From: JADCCX01 sp051649305
Lineage (GTDB): Bacteria > Pseudomonadota > Alphaproteobacteria > Rhizobiales > Beijerinckiaceae
NCBI GenBank assembly: GCA_051649305.1
Contig: JBOFGV010000001.1
Coordinates: 1-64,000 of the forward strand
Direction of reading: 5' to 3'
Length of the DNA stretch: 64,000 bases
Shown here: one piece after another, positions 53,482 through 63,116 of the stretch
Numbering within the stretch: position 1 is the stretch's first letter
Layout: every line of letters begins with the position of its first letter
Notes under the pieces: model-generated
Told to the model about the DNA's origin: nothing
Database searches by the model: none
Seen by the model: the letters and a program-made list of their open reading frames with translations, nothing else
Position numbers and translations under genes: made by a program

Positions 53482-54903
53482 ATGCTTGTTGTCACGACCT
53501 TTCTTATCAACTCAGCCTTCAACTTTGCACTGGGGCTGCTGATTGCCCGTTTCCTGGGGCCGCAGGGCTTTGGTCAATACGCCATTGCTGCCGCACTTGC
53601 GGTTGTTCTCAACACGCTTTTCCTCGACTGGATCAGACTGGCAGCAACCCGCTTCTACTCCGAGCGCACGCGGCGTGAAGCACCGGATGTGCGTGGCACT
53701 CTGGACGCGCTCTTTGTGCTGTCGTCCTTCGGCATTGCCATCACTGGCGGCGTCTCGATCTGGCTCGACAAGGACTTCGGCCTCATGCTGGGTCTTGCCG
53801 CACTGGCTCCAGCAATGAGCATCTGCAATGGGCTGTTTGACTATCACACTGCGCTGGTGAGGGCGCGGTTTGAGGAGAAGAGCTACAGCCTGCTGGTTAT
53901 TCTGAAGAACGTCCTGTCGCTCATCCTGATGGTGGGTGGCGCATGGTACTTCCAGTCACCGGTCATGGTGGCGCTCGGCTTCGTCATCACCGTGATTGCC
54001 ACTCTGATGACGGGCCGCAAACGCCTGCTTGATCCTGATGTGAAAATCATGAAACCCGACTGGAGCAAGGCCAGAGGTTTCTTCCTCTATGGCTTTCCCA
54101 TCATCCTGGCGACCCTCATCTATTACATCATCCCGCTCTGGAACCGTGCGGCAATCGCCAACCAGCTTGGCTTTGCCTCCTCCGGACAATTTTCGCTGAG
54201 CTACGACATCGCCATCCGCGTTGTGCAGACTGTTGGCTCAGCGCTCGATATCATCCTGTTCCAGATTGCCTTGAAGGCAGAGGATGAGAGCGGCCTGTCG
54301 GAAGCCAAGCGCCAGCTTGCCAGCAACATGGGAATGGTGCTTGCCGCCATCGCTGCTGTGGCAACAGGGTATTGGCTGGTTCTGCCGGGCTTTGAGGCCG
54401 CGCTGGTGCCAGAAGCATTTCGCGGCAGCTATGCGGCCATAACGACAATCCTGCTGCCAGGGCTTGTCTGCTTTGCCCTCATCCAGTTTGCTATCACGCC
54501 GGTCTTTCAGCTTTCGCAGAAAACCTGGCCGGTGGTGATTGCCGGTTTGGTAGCCCTTGCCATCAACGCCCTTCTCACATGGACTCTCGGACCATCCGCG
54601 ACGATTCAGGATTTCGCCAGAGCACAGGCCTTCAGCTACGGCGCGGCCTTGCTTGTGGCGACTGCACTGGCGATGCGGGAGGTGCTCATCACACCTTCCC
54701 TACGGGACGTCGCAACCACAATCCTTGCAACCGCAGCTATGGTCGCGGCTGTTTGGCCCATCAGAGGCATGGAACCTGGCCTGCTTAGCCTGATGCTCAG
54801 CGCAGCCGTCGGTGGGCTGGCCTTTGCAATCGTCGTCTATCTCGGCAATCTTGGTGATTGCAGAACGCAGCTCAAACAGCGTCTGGCGCGGAAACAGGCT
54901 TGA
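53482..54903 (+). CDS. Polysaccharide/lipid flippase (MOP superfamily, Wzx-like)
   Basis: A 473-residue inner membrane protein with about twelve to fourteen hydrophobic segments. The first segments show INSAFNFALGLLIARFLGPQGFGQYA, the typical opening of oligosaccharide flippases of the multidrug/oligosaccharidyl-lipid/polysaccharide superfamily. No glycosyltransferase genes are near, so the substrate cannot be assigned. An in-frame stop just upstream makes ATG 53482 the earliest start; the ribosome site is weak. Its end overlaps the EamA gene by 32 bases. Confidence 0.87.
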   Translation: MLVVTTFLINSAFNFALGLLIARFLGPQGFGQYAIAAALAVVLNTLFLDWIRLAATRFYSERTRREAPDVRGTLDALFVLSSFGIAITGGVSIWLDKDFGLMLGLAALAPAMSICNGLFDYHTALVRARFEEKSYSLLVILKNVLSLILMVGGAWYFQSPVMVALGFVITVIATLMTGRKRLLDPDVKIMKPDWSKARGFFLYGFPIILATLIYYIIPLWNRAAIANQLGFASSGQFSLSYDIAIRVVQTVGSALDIILFQIALKAEDESGLSEAKRQLASNMGMVLAAIAAVATGYWLVLPGFEAALVPEAFRGSYAAITTILLPGLVCFALIQFAITPVFQLSQKTWPVVIAGLVALAINALLTWTLGPSATIQDFARAQAFSYGAALLVATALAMREVLITPSLRDVATTILATAAMVAAVWPIRGMEPGLLSLMLSAAVGGLAFAIVVYLGNLGDCRTQLKQRLARKQA

Positions 54904-55759
54904 TCGTCTTGCCTCTGGCCACAGCAAGGCATCCAAACACCACCAGCAAAGCCCCTACCCACACCATCTGGCGTGGCGTCTCACTGAAAAAGGCATAGCC
55001 GATCAAGGCGGCCCAGATCAGCCCGGTGTATTCCGCCACAGCAACCTTGGCTGCCTCAGCTTTGGAAAAAGCTGTTGTCAGCGCATAATTTCCTGCTGTG
55101 CCCAGAACACCAACGGCAATGATCTTGTAGAGATCAATCTCCTGCGGAAACGGCGTGCGCCATGCCACCAGCGGAATGATGATGGAACCAATGAGCAGGG
55201 ACTGCATAAAGATGATGCGAGGCACAGGCTCGGATCCGGCCTGCTTGCGCAAGAGCACCATAGCAAAAGCATAGGTGATGGGCGACAGGATGCCCGCAAT
55301 CTGACCATCAAGACTGCCGCCACCAAAGCGCGCATTGGGATCCGTCAACAGGATGACCAGAATGCCGGAAAAACCGAGGGCCAGACCGATGATGACCGGC
55401 TGCGATAACCGCTCTTTCAGAATGAGACTGCCAAACAGGGCAACAAACATGGGCGCTGTGAAGGTGTAGACGAACAGCTCCGCCAGAGGCATGCGCCCAA
55501 GGGCGTGAAAGAACATCAGGCCCGTGACCATCATGATGGCAGACCGCACAGCGTGATCCTTGACCTGCGTCCAGCTGGGCCAACCCGGCTTCAGCATCGC
55601 AAACAAAGTGCCGGTGCAGGCCACCCCAACCACAGTGCGGAAGAACATGATCTGGAAGGCATCGAACCGCACGGCCAGGCTCTTGATCAGCGCATCCATG
55701 ATCGTGAGCAAAAGAATGGCAAGTGTCGCTAGCGCGATGGCGGACCGGTCAGACGACAA
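54872..55759 (-). CDS. EamA/DMT family transporter
   Basis: A 295-residue ten-helix membrane protein of the drug/metabolite transporter superfamily, made of two EamA repeats. Visible landmarks: FRTVVGVACTGTLFAM, PLAELFVYTFTAPMFVALFGSLILKERL and AAKVAVAEYTGLIWAALIGY. The start is a TTG at 55759, as no ATG lies before the first membrane segment. Substrate unknown, possibly S-adenosylmethionine or a metabolite. Convergent with the flippase gene. Confidence 0.9.
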   Translation of the reverse strand: MSSDRSAIALATLAILLLTIMDALIKSLAVRFDAFQIMFFRTVVGVACTGTLFAMLKPGWPSWTQVKDHAVRSAIMMVTGLMFFHALGRMPLAELFVYTFTAPMFVALFGSLILKERLSQPVIIGLALGFSGILVILLTDPNARFGGGSLDGQIAGILSPITYAFAMVLLRKQAGSEPVPRIIFMQSLLIGSIIIPLVAWRTPFPQEIDLYKIIAVGVLGTAGNYALTTAFSKAEAAKVAVAEYTGLIWAALIGYAFFSETPRQMVWVGALLVVFGCLAVARGKTIKPVSAPDAV

Positions 55760-55921
55760 GGGAGATTTCCAGATAGGCAGCGCAGAATAGCGAGACTTGA
55801 GTGATGACAGCGCTTGCTGTCATTGTCACCTTCGCAATTCTGATGGCAGCAATGATAAAATCTGCTGGTTGTCGCCAGCTGCTTCCGGCATTGTAGGAGG
55901 CATCAACTCAGGAGATTCGTG

Positions 55922-56320
55922 ATGCGTATCAGGCTTTCCATTCTAGCCATGGTTCTCTGCTCTTTTGCATCAGGCGCGTCTGCCCAGACCACGGATGATC
56001 TCGTAGGACGTTGGGGTGTGGCAGCCTACTGGAACGCCGGGGATGCAGCCAAGACCACCGCGCAGGCCCGCAGTTTCTGCAACCAGCCCTATGTTATCAC
56101 CAAAGGCCCAAAGGGTGGTGCGGTGATGTTTGAAGCTTTTGATGGCAAGCGCCGGGAATATCTTATCCAGTCCGGCCAGATAGTGGCGGCTGACGGCGCT
56201 GATGCGAAGACAACAAAGACCATCTCATCCTGGACAGGCCAGACGCTGGTGTTCAACTACGTCGAGGAAGAAGCCAAGCGTAAGTATGGCAACATGGTTT
56301 TTGTGAAGTGCGGACGATAA
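55922..56320 (+). CDS. Hypothetical exported protein
   Basis: A 132-residue secreted protein with a signal peptide (LSILAMVLCSFASGASA, cleavage before QTTDD) and a strand-rich mature part with DLVGRWGVAAYWN and two Cys (SFCNQPYV, VKCGR) that probably form a disulfide. Similar proteins are common in Rhizobiales but uncharacterised. ATG 55922 follows AGGAG; GTG 55919 is immediately adjacent. Not linked to neighbours. Confidence 0.75.
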   Translation: MRIRLSILAMVLCSFASGASAQTTDDLVGRWGVAAYWNAGDAAKTTAQARSFCNQPYVITKGPKGGAVMFEAFDGKRREYLIQSGQIVAADGADAKTTKTISSWTGQTLVFNYVEEEAKRKYGNMVFVKCGR

Positions 56321-56329
56321 GAGCCTCAA

Positions 56330-57514
56330 TCACGGCCGCGCTGGCGCTTTGAGGAAAAGCAGCAGGACGATCAGCAGTGTGAGGCCAATGCCGCCGTGCA
56401 GAACGGCATAGGCCTCAACCGGCGCTGTACCCTTGCCCAGCGCGCTTTCCATGGCCTTGCCTGTCACGACCTGCATGAGGCCCGCACCGCCAATAGCCAG
56501 AAAATTGAGGAAAGTGACGCCACGCCCCAGAAGATAGTCCGGCAGGAACGGGCGACCATGGCTCAACAGCAGGCTGTAGGTCAGCCCAAAGAAGCCAATG
56601 GCTGTCAGCACAACCGCAACGAGTCCAAGGTTCATCTGCGGCACCATGGCCAACCCCAGAAACAGCATGGCTGTGATCCCGGTGGCAAGGACAGCTGGCA
56701 ATTTGGGACCACCCAGAAAGCGCGCAGCTGGCCCGCAGGCCAATGCGCCGCAGGCCATGCCTAGAGACATGGCAAAGGCGATGTTGCCCCGCGCAATCGC
56801 ATCAAGACCATGCACCGAATGGAGGAAAGGACCGATCCATAACCCGCGTTCCGTCGCGACAGCCGCATAGCCCAGGAGATGGATGGGCAGGACAAACCAC
56901 AGCGCGCGGATCTTGAGTACCGTCAGTATATCGCCCAGCATGCTGGCCTTGCCGTCCTTGCGCTCCACTGCGGGGGGATCCTTTAGGAAGAACAGCACCA
57001 GCATTGTCGCCAGTCCCAATGCAAGGCTGACTCCCGCCATGCTGGAGCGCCAGCCGATGGTGCTGGCGGCATAGGCCAGCGGCGTTGCCGCCAGCAGATT
57101 ACCGATATTGCCAAGCCCCACCAGCAGGGACGCCAGAACGGCAAACCGCTCCGGCGGGCTGGTGCGGCCAAAAATATAGAGGCCAGCCATCAGCATGGGG
57201 GAGCACCCAATGCCCACAAGCGCCATGCCAAACACACTCATGGCGAGGCCGCTGGACATAGAGAAGATAAAACCTCCCGCGACACCGACAGTCATCAGCC
57301 AGCCCATGGTGCGCCGCGGCCCTTTGGTATCGAGCAGATAGCCGACCGGAAACTGCGACAGGGCAAAGGCCATGAACCAGGCCGATGATATCCAGCCGAG
57401 CTCAGCCGGGCCAAAGCCCAGATCACGGGTCAGATCAGCCGCGATGATCGATACGAAGGATCGAAAGAACTGGCTGAAAAGATAGGCGAAGAGGAGGATG
57501 AGAAAAATCTGCAT
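56330..57514 (-). CDS. MFS transporter
   Basis: A 394-residue twelve-helix transporter of the major facilitator superfamily. The loop 2-3 motif is GYLLDTKGPRRTMGW (GxLaDrxGrrkv type), and the first helix region is FRSFVSIIAADLTRDLGFGPAELGWI. It resembles nitrate/nitrite or aromatic-acid carriers only loosely. ATG 57514. The gap to the M14 peptidase (57515-57652) holds an 8-bp hairpin but no gene. Confidence 0.9.
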   Translation of the reverse strand: MQIFLILLFAYLFSQFFRSFVSIIAADLTRDLGFGPAELGWISSAWFMAFALSQFPVGYLLDTKGPRRTMGWLMTVGVAGGFIFSMSSGLAMSVFGMALVGIGCSPMLMAGLYIFGRTSPPERFAVLASLLVGLGNIGNLLAATPLAYAASTIGWRSSMAGVSLALGLATMLVLFFLKDPPAVERKDGKASMLGDILTVLKIRALWFVLPIHLLGYAAVATERGLWIGPFLHSVHGLDAIARGNIAFAMSLGMACGALACGPAARFLGGPKLPAVLATGITAMLFLGLAMVPQMNLGLVAVVLTAIGFFGLTYSLLLSHGRPFLPDYLLGRGVTFLNFLAIGGAGLMQVVTGKAMESALGKGTAPVEAYAVLHGGIGLTLLIVLLLFLKAPARP

Positions 57515-57652
57515 GATGCCTTTGCAGCTTCTTATGAAAGGCCATGCAGCATGCTGCTTCCTGCATGGTTTCTAGAGATATCCTGCGACTTCAGCCAACA
57601 AATTTAAGCAATAACGGCCTTGAATAAATCTGAACGGTTGAGCTGCCTTTGC

Positions 57653-59314
57653 TTAGCCTCCGCAGACGGCCCTGTCTGACGCCTCAAGCCCTCGCGCCTC
57701 TAAAACCTGCCCGCGTTGAACACGGAAAACCGGCGCTTCCGATGTTCCCTGAGCGAGCGGAACCACACCCGTCGCCAGATAGCTCCCGGGAGAATCGGGC
57801 TCCATTGTCGAAGCCACGATGCCAGCTGCTGTCTGCGCCATGGGAATGTACAAGGTGTCTGATGGAAGCGTCATTTCACGGCTGGACACTGTGGCGCGCA
57901 AAGCCTGATCAGGATTGATGTTCTCGCGTCCGGCAACAGCTGGCACTTCCACCAGCGCGTAACTATCGACGTTGAGCTTTGTGCCTGAAGGTATCTGGCA
58001 GAGAACAACACCCTTCAGACGCAGGCGCTCTTTCATATTGTCTGTCGCCCCTGTCACAAGGTAGCCAGCGGCCCGCGCACGAGTCTGTGTTGGCTCGATA
58101 ATCCGTGAATCCTGAAACGGCACGCTGACCGTTTTTGTCTCGCCGGTTACAGGATCAAGCAAGGGGATATCGCGGGGCTTGGCCACAATCCGGCTTGCGA
58201 CAACCAGATCATCGGAGGCTGCTGCAACCGCCGCTCTTTCGCGTGTGATTGTTTCTTTCAATGCCTGTCCGCCATTCGCTGTGGCATCAATGACAGCACG
58301 TGCAGCGATGAGATGAGTAGCGACCCGACGCTGCCAGCCCTCCATGCCGATGCCGACGCCGCGCGTTTCAATGAGGAACGACACCGCACCGCCAAGGCCC
58401 ATCGCATTGCGCGCAATGCCCGGATTGTTGCCGCCCATCGAAACCACTTTGTCAGACTGGCGCGTGCTGGTTGTATAGTACCAGAAGGACGACAGGTTAT
58501 GTCTGGCGAGAGCAGCATCGACCGCAGGTCTGTAAAGCTGCTCGGCCAGTGTCGAAATGCCCTTCGACACCATGGGATTGGTTGCCTGAAGCAACAAAGC
58601 ATCTGCCGCTTGAAGCATTCCGTATTTTTCCAGCCAACGGTTTGCCACGGAAAACTCATGGTGATCAAAGACCACATCAGGCTGAAGCTGCCGCATGGCC
58701 CCGTGCAACCGGCGGGTTTCGGGCAGGAACAGCAAAAGATGATCACGATTGGGATCAGAACCGTTGGCCGTATTGCGCTGGAAACGCTCTGCACCATCAG
58801 GGTTGACGCGCGGCACAATGACGATCGTTACCTTTTGGAGCAGCGCCTGCATATCAGGTTGGGCAAACTCCGCCGCCAATGCGAGCATCGATTCACCACC
58901 GGCAGGCTCATTGCCGTGCTGCAATCCCAAGAACCAGATGACAGGCCGATCCTTGTGGCGGCTGGCCGCCGCAAGCGTGGCATCGCCCTCAGCAGTCAGG
59001 AGCAGCATGGGAATGTCGCGTCCCTGCTGGGATTGCCCAGCCGACAGCAAGGCCATCCTGCCGTTAGATGCCGCTGCGGTTTCACGCAGAAACTGCATCA
59101 TTGCCGCGTGATCAGTGAAGTCCGTTCTGGCGTTCAGAAAGAACGGAGATTTCAGTGGAACGGGAATATCCCTGTAACGGCTGAGGACAGCATCACTCTG
59201 ACGATAGATTCCTGTTGTGCTGATTATGTCTGATGGCAAAACGGTCTGGCTCTGCGCAGCTGTGGTCAGCAGGCAGCTGATGAGTCCAGCGACGATCGAC
59301 AAACGCGTCTTCAT
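57653..59314 (-). CDS. M14 family zinc carboxypeptidase
   Basis: A 553-residue exported metallopeptidase. Signal peptide about 1-22 (AGLISCLLTTAAQSQ). Zinc ligands are His133 and Glu136 (QHGNEPAGGES) and a His in DHHEF (about 218-219). Substrate-binding NPDGAERFQRNTANGSDPNRDH and the catalytic Glu in FLIETRGVGIG are seen. The C-terminal half is an additional beta-rich domain. Probably trims peptides in the periplasm. Upstream of the MFS gene by 138 bases, perhaps for peptide or amino acid use. Confidence 0.9.
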   Translation of the reverse strand: MKTRLSIVAGLISCLLTTAAQSQTVLPSDIISTTGIYRQSDAVLSRYRDIPVPLKSPFFLNARTDFTDHAAMMQFLRETAAASNGRMALLSAGQSQQGRDIPMLLLTAEGDATLAAASRHKDRPVIWFLGLQHGNEPAGGESMLALAAEFAQPDMQALLQKVTIVIVPRVNPDGAERFQRNTANGSDPNRDHLLLFLPETRRLHGAMRQLQPDVVFDHHEFSVANRWLEKYGMLQAADALLLQATNPMVSKGISTLAEQLYRPAVDAALARHNLSSFWYYTTSTRQSDKVVSMGGNNPGIARNAMGLGGAVSFLIETRGVGIGMEGWQRRVATHLIAARAVIDATANGGQALKETITRERAAVAAASDDLVVASRIVAKPRDIPLLDPVTGETKTVSVPFQDSRIIEPTQTRARAAGYLVTGATDNMKERLRLKGVVLCQIPSGTKLNVDSYALVEVPAVAGRENINPDQALRATVSSREMTLPSDTLYIPMAQTAAGIVASTMEPDSPGSYLATGVVPLAQGTSEAPVFRVQRGQVLEARGLEASDRAVCGG

Positions 59315-59324
59315 GCCAATAGGC

Positions 59325-60494
59325 CTACCTCACCCGCTCAAGCACACTTGTGTAGTTCGCCACCGCAGCACCACCCATGTTGAAAATGCCACCAAGCTTG
59401 GGGGCTTTCACCTGAATGCCTTCGGGCGCTTCACCTGTCAGCTGCATCGCGGTGAGCACATGCATGGAGACGCCGGTGGCACCGATGGGGTGGCCCTTGG
59501 CTTTCAGCCCGCCTGATGGATTGACGGGCAGTTTGCCGTCTTTCTCAGTCCAGCCTTCCTTGACAGCGCGTGCGCCCTGCCCCGGCTTGGTGAGGCCCAT
59601 GGCTTCGTATTCGATCAACTCGGCGATGGTGAAACAATCGTGGGTTTCCACAAACGAGAGATCATCGATGCTGATGCCCGCCTGCGCCAGCGCGCGGCCC
59701 CAGGCCACCGAGCAGCCCTCGAAAGCCAGAATATCGCGCTTCGACATCGGCAGGAAATCCTGTGCATGGCCAACACCACGGAAGTACACTGCGCGCTTCA
59801 TGCGGAGCGCAGTGTCAACATCGGCGAGCACGAGGGCTGCAGCACCATCGGATACAAGGCTGCAATCCGTGCGCTTCAATGGGCCAGCAACGTAAGGGTT
59901 CTTTTCGCTTTCGGCGCGGCAGAAATCATAGCCGAAATCCTTGCGCATCTGCGCATAGGGGTTGCCCACACCGTTGCGGTGGTTTTTGGCGGCTATCAGC
60001 GCCAGTGCATCGGATTGATCGCCGTACTTCTGGAAATAGGCTCCAGCGATCTTGCCAAAGACACCGGCAAAGCCAGCAGGCGTATCACCGTCTTCCGGCA
60101 GGTAAGAGGCCTTCAGCAGGTTCTGGCCAATCTCGGGACCCGGCGTCTTGGTCATCTGCTCTACACCCACAACCAGCACAATACGCGCCTGTTTGGCCGC
60201 TATGGTTTTCAGTCCCTGATGCACAGCGGCGGAACCGGTGGCACAGGCGTTTTCCACCCGCGTTGTCGGCTTGAAGCGCAGGGCGGGATCAGCCTGAAGG
60301 ATGAGAGACGCCGTGAAATCCTGCCGCGAAAAGCCGGCATTGAAATGCCCCATGACGATTTCATCCACATCGCCAGGGGCAATGCCTGCATGTAACATGG
60401 CATCGCTTGCGACGCGCACCACCATGCTTTCCAAAGTTTCGTTCTCGTGCTTGCCGAAGGGCATATGCGCCCAGCCAACGATGGCAGCGGTCAT
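59325..60494 (-). CDS. Thiolase family protein (acetyl-CoA acetyltransferase, SCP-x-like)
   Basis: A 389-residue thiolase. The active-site Cys is in VENACATGSAAV, and the C-terminal signature is NPSGGLKAKGHPIGATGVSMHV with catalytic His and GGAAVANYTSVLERV. It matches the sterol-carrier-protein-x type subgroup, which includes many enzymes with branched or unusual acyl-CoA substrates. ATG 60494 matches the conserved MTAAIVGWAHMPFGK start; the longer frame is not conserved. No operon partner is obvious. Confidence 0.93.
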   Translation of the reverse strand: MTAAIVGWAHMPFGKHENETLESMVVRVASDAMLHAGIAPGDVDEIVMGHFNAGFSRQDFTASLILQADPALRFKPTTRVENACATGSAAVHQGLKTIAAKQARIVLVVGVEQMTKTPGPEIGQNLLKASYLPEDGDTPAGFAGVFGKIAGAYFQKYGDQSDALALIAAKNHRNGVGNPYAQMRKDFGYDFCRAESEKNPYVAGPLKRTDCSLVSDGAAALVLADVDTALRMKRAVYFRGVGHAQDFLPMSKRDILAFEGCSVAWGRALAQAGISIDDLSFVETHDCFTIAELIEYEAMGLTKPGQGARAVKEGWTEKDGKLPVNPSGGLKAKGHPIGATGVSMHVLTAMQLTGEAPEGIQVKAPKLGGIFNMGGAAVANYTSVLERVR

Positions 60495-60581
60495 GTGGGT
60501 GTCTCCTGATTGCTTTGTCAGAGCATGAAACCTTTGCCAGCCTGAAGCAACCGGACAAACGGGCATGAGACACAAAAAACG

Positions 60582-61919
60582 TTATACCAATCCTGAGAGC
60601 TTTGCCAAAACACCGAGGCCTGCACACACCATCAGCACGCGGATCATGGATTGTTTCCAGACAAACGTCAGTGCAATTGCCAGCACCGCCAGCGCAAGTG
60701 CTGCAATATCAAGATCACTGAACGCCACCTTTGGTATCCGAAGATAGCCAAACTCTGCAAAACCCGCTTTTCTGAAAATCGTGTTCAGCGCAAACAGCAG
60801 CGCGAGCCAAGAAATCGCCCCCACAACAGCCGCCGTGATGCCCTGCATCGCCCCGGCCAACGCCTTGTTGCGCAGCAGATCATCCAGCCATGGCGCACCG
60901 GCAAAGATCAACAGAAACGAGGGCGCAAATGTCACCCATGTGGTGAGTATGCTGGCCAGTACTGCCGAGACAACCGGTGAGAGTTGACCCGGCGCGCCCC
61001 AGCCGCCGATGAAGCCCACAAATTGCGTAACGAGGATGGTTGGCCCCGGCGTTGTTTCAGCAAGTCCGAGGCCTGCTATCATTTGCGGTGTTGTCACCCA
61101 GCCACGCACCACGGCTTCATCAGCCAGCCATGCCAGCAGGGCATAGGCCCCGCCAAAGCTGAGGACCGCAAGCTTCGAGAAGAACAGACCGAGCTGCACC
61201 ACAGCATGGTCCCCGCCCAACGCCAGTACAGCAAGGCCAACCGGCAACCACCAGCCGACCATGCCGCCGGCAAGCGCCTTGAACGTGACACCGCGTTTCT
61301 CGGCAGTGGTCAGATCACCCGGCTTTGGAGGAGGCACAGTGTCTGCGCCGCCTTTCCATGTCAGTGCAATGCCAATGAGAGCGGCAGCGATGATGACCAC
61401 CGGAAACGAGATATTGAAAAAGGCAAAGGCCACAAATGCCGCCACTGCCAGCATGACAAAGCCTTGCGTTTTCAATGCACGCTTGGAAAGCTTGATCACA
61501 GCCTGCGCCACAATCGCCAGCACCGCTGCCTTGATGCCGAAGAACAACCCGTCGATGAAGCTGACACCACTGCCCATGACGTAGAGCATGCTCAGCGCCA
61601 GCATGCACAAGGCACCGGGCACGACAAAAAGAATGCCCGAGATCAAGCCACCACGCACACCATGCAGATACCAGCCGATATAGGTGGCAAGCTGCTGTGC
61701 TTCAGGTCCCGGCAAAAGCATGCAGAGATTGAGGGCGCGCGTGAATCGGCCATCGTCGATCCACTTGCGCTCATCAACAACCAGCGTGTGCATCATGGCG
61801 ACCTGCGCCGTCGCACCGCCAAAAGACAGAATACCTATCTGGGCAAAGGCACGTGTCAATTCACCCAGCGTCGGCTTGGTGGCAGTGGGCTCAACCACTG
61901 CCTGGGACAATGAATTCAT
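60582..61919 (-). CDS. chrA: ChrA chromate efflux transporter
   Basis: Exports chromate from the cytoplasm. The long, two-domain form (445 residues) has the CHR motif in both halves: IGILSFGGATAQVAMM and LAVLSFGGAYALLAWL, each followed by WIDDGRFTRALNLCMLLPGPEAQ-type and MIAGLGLAETTPGPTIL. About ten membrane segments. ATG 61919 has a GGAGG site. It follows the rhodanese-ChrB gene by 10 bases and is its operon partner. Confidence 0.95.
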   Translation of the reverse strand: MNSLSQAVVEPTATKPTLGELTRAFAQIGILSFGGATAQVAMMHTLVVDERKWIDDGRFTRALNLCMLLPGPEAQQLATYIGWYLHGVRGGLISGILFVVPGALCMLALSMLYVMGSGVSFIDGLFFGIKAAVLAIVAQAVIKLSKRALKTQGFVMLAVAAFVAFAFFNISFPVVIIAAALIGIALTWKGGADTVPPPKPGDLTTAEKRGVTFKALAGGMVGWWLPVGLAVLALGGDHAVVQLGLFFSKLAVLSFGGAYALLAWLADEAVVRGWVTTPQMIAGLGLAETTPGPTILVTQFVGFIGGWGAPGQLSPVVSAVLASILTTWVTFAPSFLLIFAGAPWLDDLLRNKALAGAMQGITAAVVGAISWLALLFALNTIFRKAGFAEFGYLRIPKVAFSDLDIAALALAVLAIALTFVWKQSMIRVLMVCAGLGVLAKLSGLV

Positions 61920-61929
61920 GACTGCCTCC

Positions 61930-62751
61930 TCACGCCTTGGGTGGCCAGTTATGTGTCTCTCCAGATGCCCTTGCAGCCCAGGCATAGAGCGCATCGTAAA
62001 CCACAAATGCTTGCCTGATCATGCCATGGTCATCATCGCCTGCGAGCGCAGAAAGCCCAAGCGAAACAGCCAGGAGGCCTGCCGCTTCCGGCGCCAGATC
62101 ATAGCGCGCATTGTCCGCACCGCGCACGATCAAGGCCAGTCTGGCAAGCGGTGCATGATCAGCAATGCCAGCCGTTTTCAACAGCGTGTCAAAACTGCAG
62201 TCCTCCCCAACATGGCTGATAGCGACATCGGGAATATCGTAAGGAATGCCACCTGTGCGCTGCGCAACAGCCATCACCTGATCTGGCTCAACATAGAGAA
62301 ACGTTGCTGCCGGATCGATGAACCGCGTGATCAGCCAAGGGCATGCTGCCCGGTCAATTTTCGGGCGACGGCGGGTGACAAAGACTGTGCCTTCCTTGAT
62401 GCCAGCTGCCTGTAGCCGGGTGCGATCAAGCAGGGGAAGGCCTGCTTCTTTCCAGGCGACATTGCCCCCCATAAGCGAGGATGCCTGCCAGTTGCGTGCG
62501 CGCAGCTTTGCAACAACCGCTTGCGAAACCTTGAAGCCGCGATGGCACGTGACTACGACTGGCCGCGTACAATCAAGTTGCGCTGCCCAGCTTTCCACCT
62601 CCGTTTCAGACCTGTGGATCGATCCGGGAATATCAAAAGGGTTGGCAGCATGGTCATCAGCAAGGCGCACATCGACAATTTGGGGGGCTGAGGCGCCACC
62701 CAGTTGAAAGGCCAGATCTGCAGGTGAAATGAAGAATGGATTGTGAGTCAT
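61930..62751 (-). CDS. Rhodanese-ChrB C-terminal fusion, chromate resistance protein
   Basis: A 273-residue fusion. The N-terminal rhodanese domain (about 1-110) has VDVRLADD and the active-site loop VVVTCHRGFKVSQAV with a Cys nucleophile. The rest is the ChrB C-terminal domain (TVFVTRRRPKIDRAACPWLITRFIDP, with a Cys, and DNARYDLAPEAAGL). ATG 62751 starts the conserved part. Linked with chrA in one operon, so both act on chromate or another oxyanion. The ChrB N-terminal DNA-binding domain is absent, so this is not the regulator. Confidence 0.9.
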   Translation of the reverse strand: MTHNPFFISPADLAFQLGGASAPQIVDVRLADDHAANPFDIPGSIHRSETEVESWAAQLDCTRPVVVTCHRGFKVSQAVVAKLRARNWQASSLMGGNVAWKEAGLPLLDRTRLQAAGIKEGTVFVTRRRPKIDRAACPWLITRFIDPAATFLYVEPDQVMAVAQRTGGIPYDIPDVAISHVGEDCSFDTLLKTAGIADHAPLARLALIVRGADNARYDLAPEAAGLLAVSLGLSALAGDDDHGMIRQAFVVYDALYAWAARASGETHNWPPKA

Positions 62752-62980
62752 GATACGCCCTTTGTTGCCTGTTGCCACGATTATGGCAACAGCAAACGTC
62801 TTGGGCGAATGCCTGACGGGGCGACGTGTAAACCCCATGACAAACTCTTTAACTTTGCATTTTGCTCAGGTCAATCACTGTCCGATGATTCTTCTCTGAC
62901 ATTCATTGCACTGGCAATATGCACACAAAACAGACAATTAAATCCATTCAAACATAGAATTGAGAGCCGTTAACAAGGGG

Positions 62981-62994
62981 AAAATACGTATTTT
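62981..62994. promoter_or_regulatory. Palindrome AAAATACGTATTTT in AT-rich region upstream of lacI-family gene
   Basis: A perfect 14-bp palindrome with a central CG, the usual centre of LacI-family operators, lies 122 bases before the regulator start. The 365-bp region 62752-63116 between the chromate operon and the regulator is AT-rich and contains no gene; it should hold two divergent promoters. Confidence 0.4.
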
Positions 62995-63116
62995 ACATCA
63001 AAATCTAGGTATTCCTACAGGGGCAGACTTTAAGTACAAAACGAGTAAAGTAGCTTTAAACTATTTAAATGTGCCAACAATGGTGCGCTTATAATTATAA
63101 TAAAGAAGGCTACCGG

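Noticed and set aside
57542..57568. Hairpin CCATGCAG...CTGCATGG between the M14 peptidase and MFS genes
   Set aside because: Arms are only 8 bp with an 11-base loop and no clear T run, so neither terminator nor operator can be supported.
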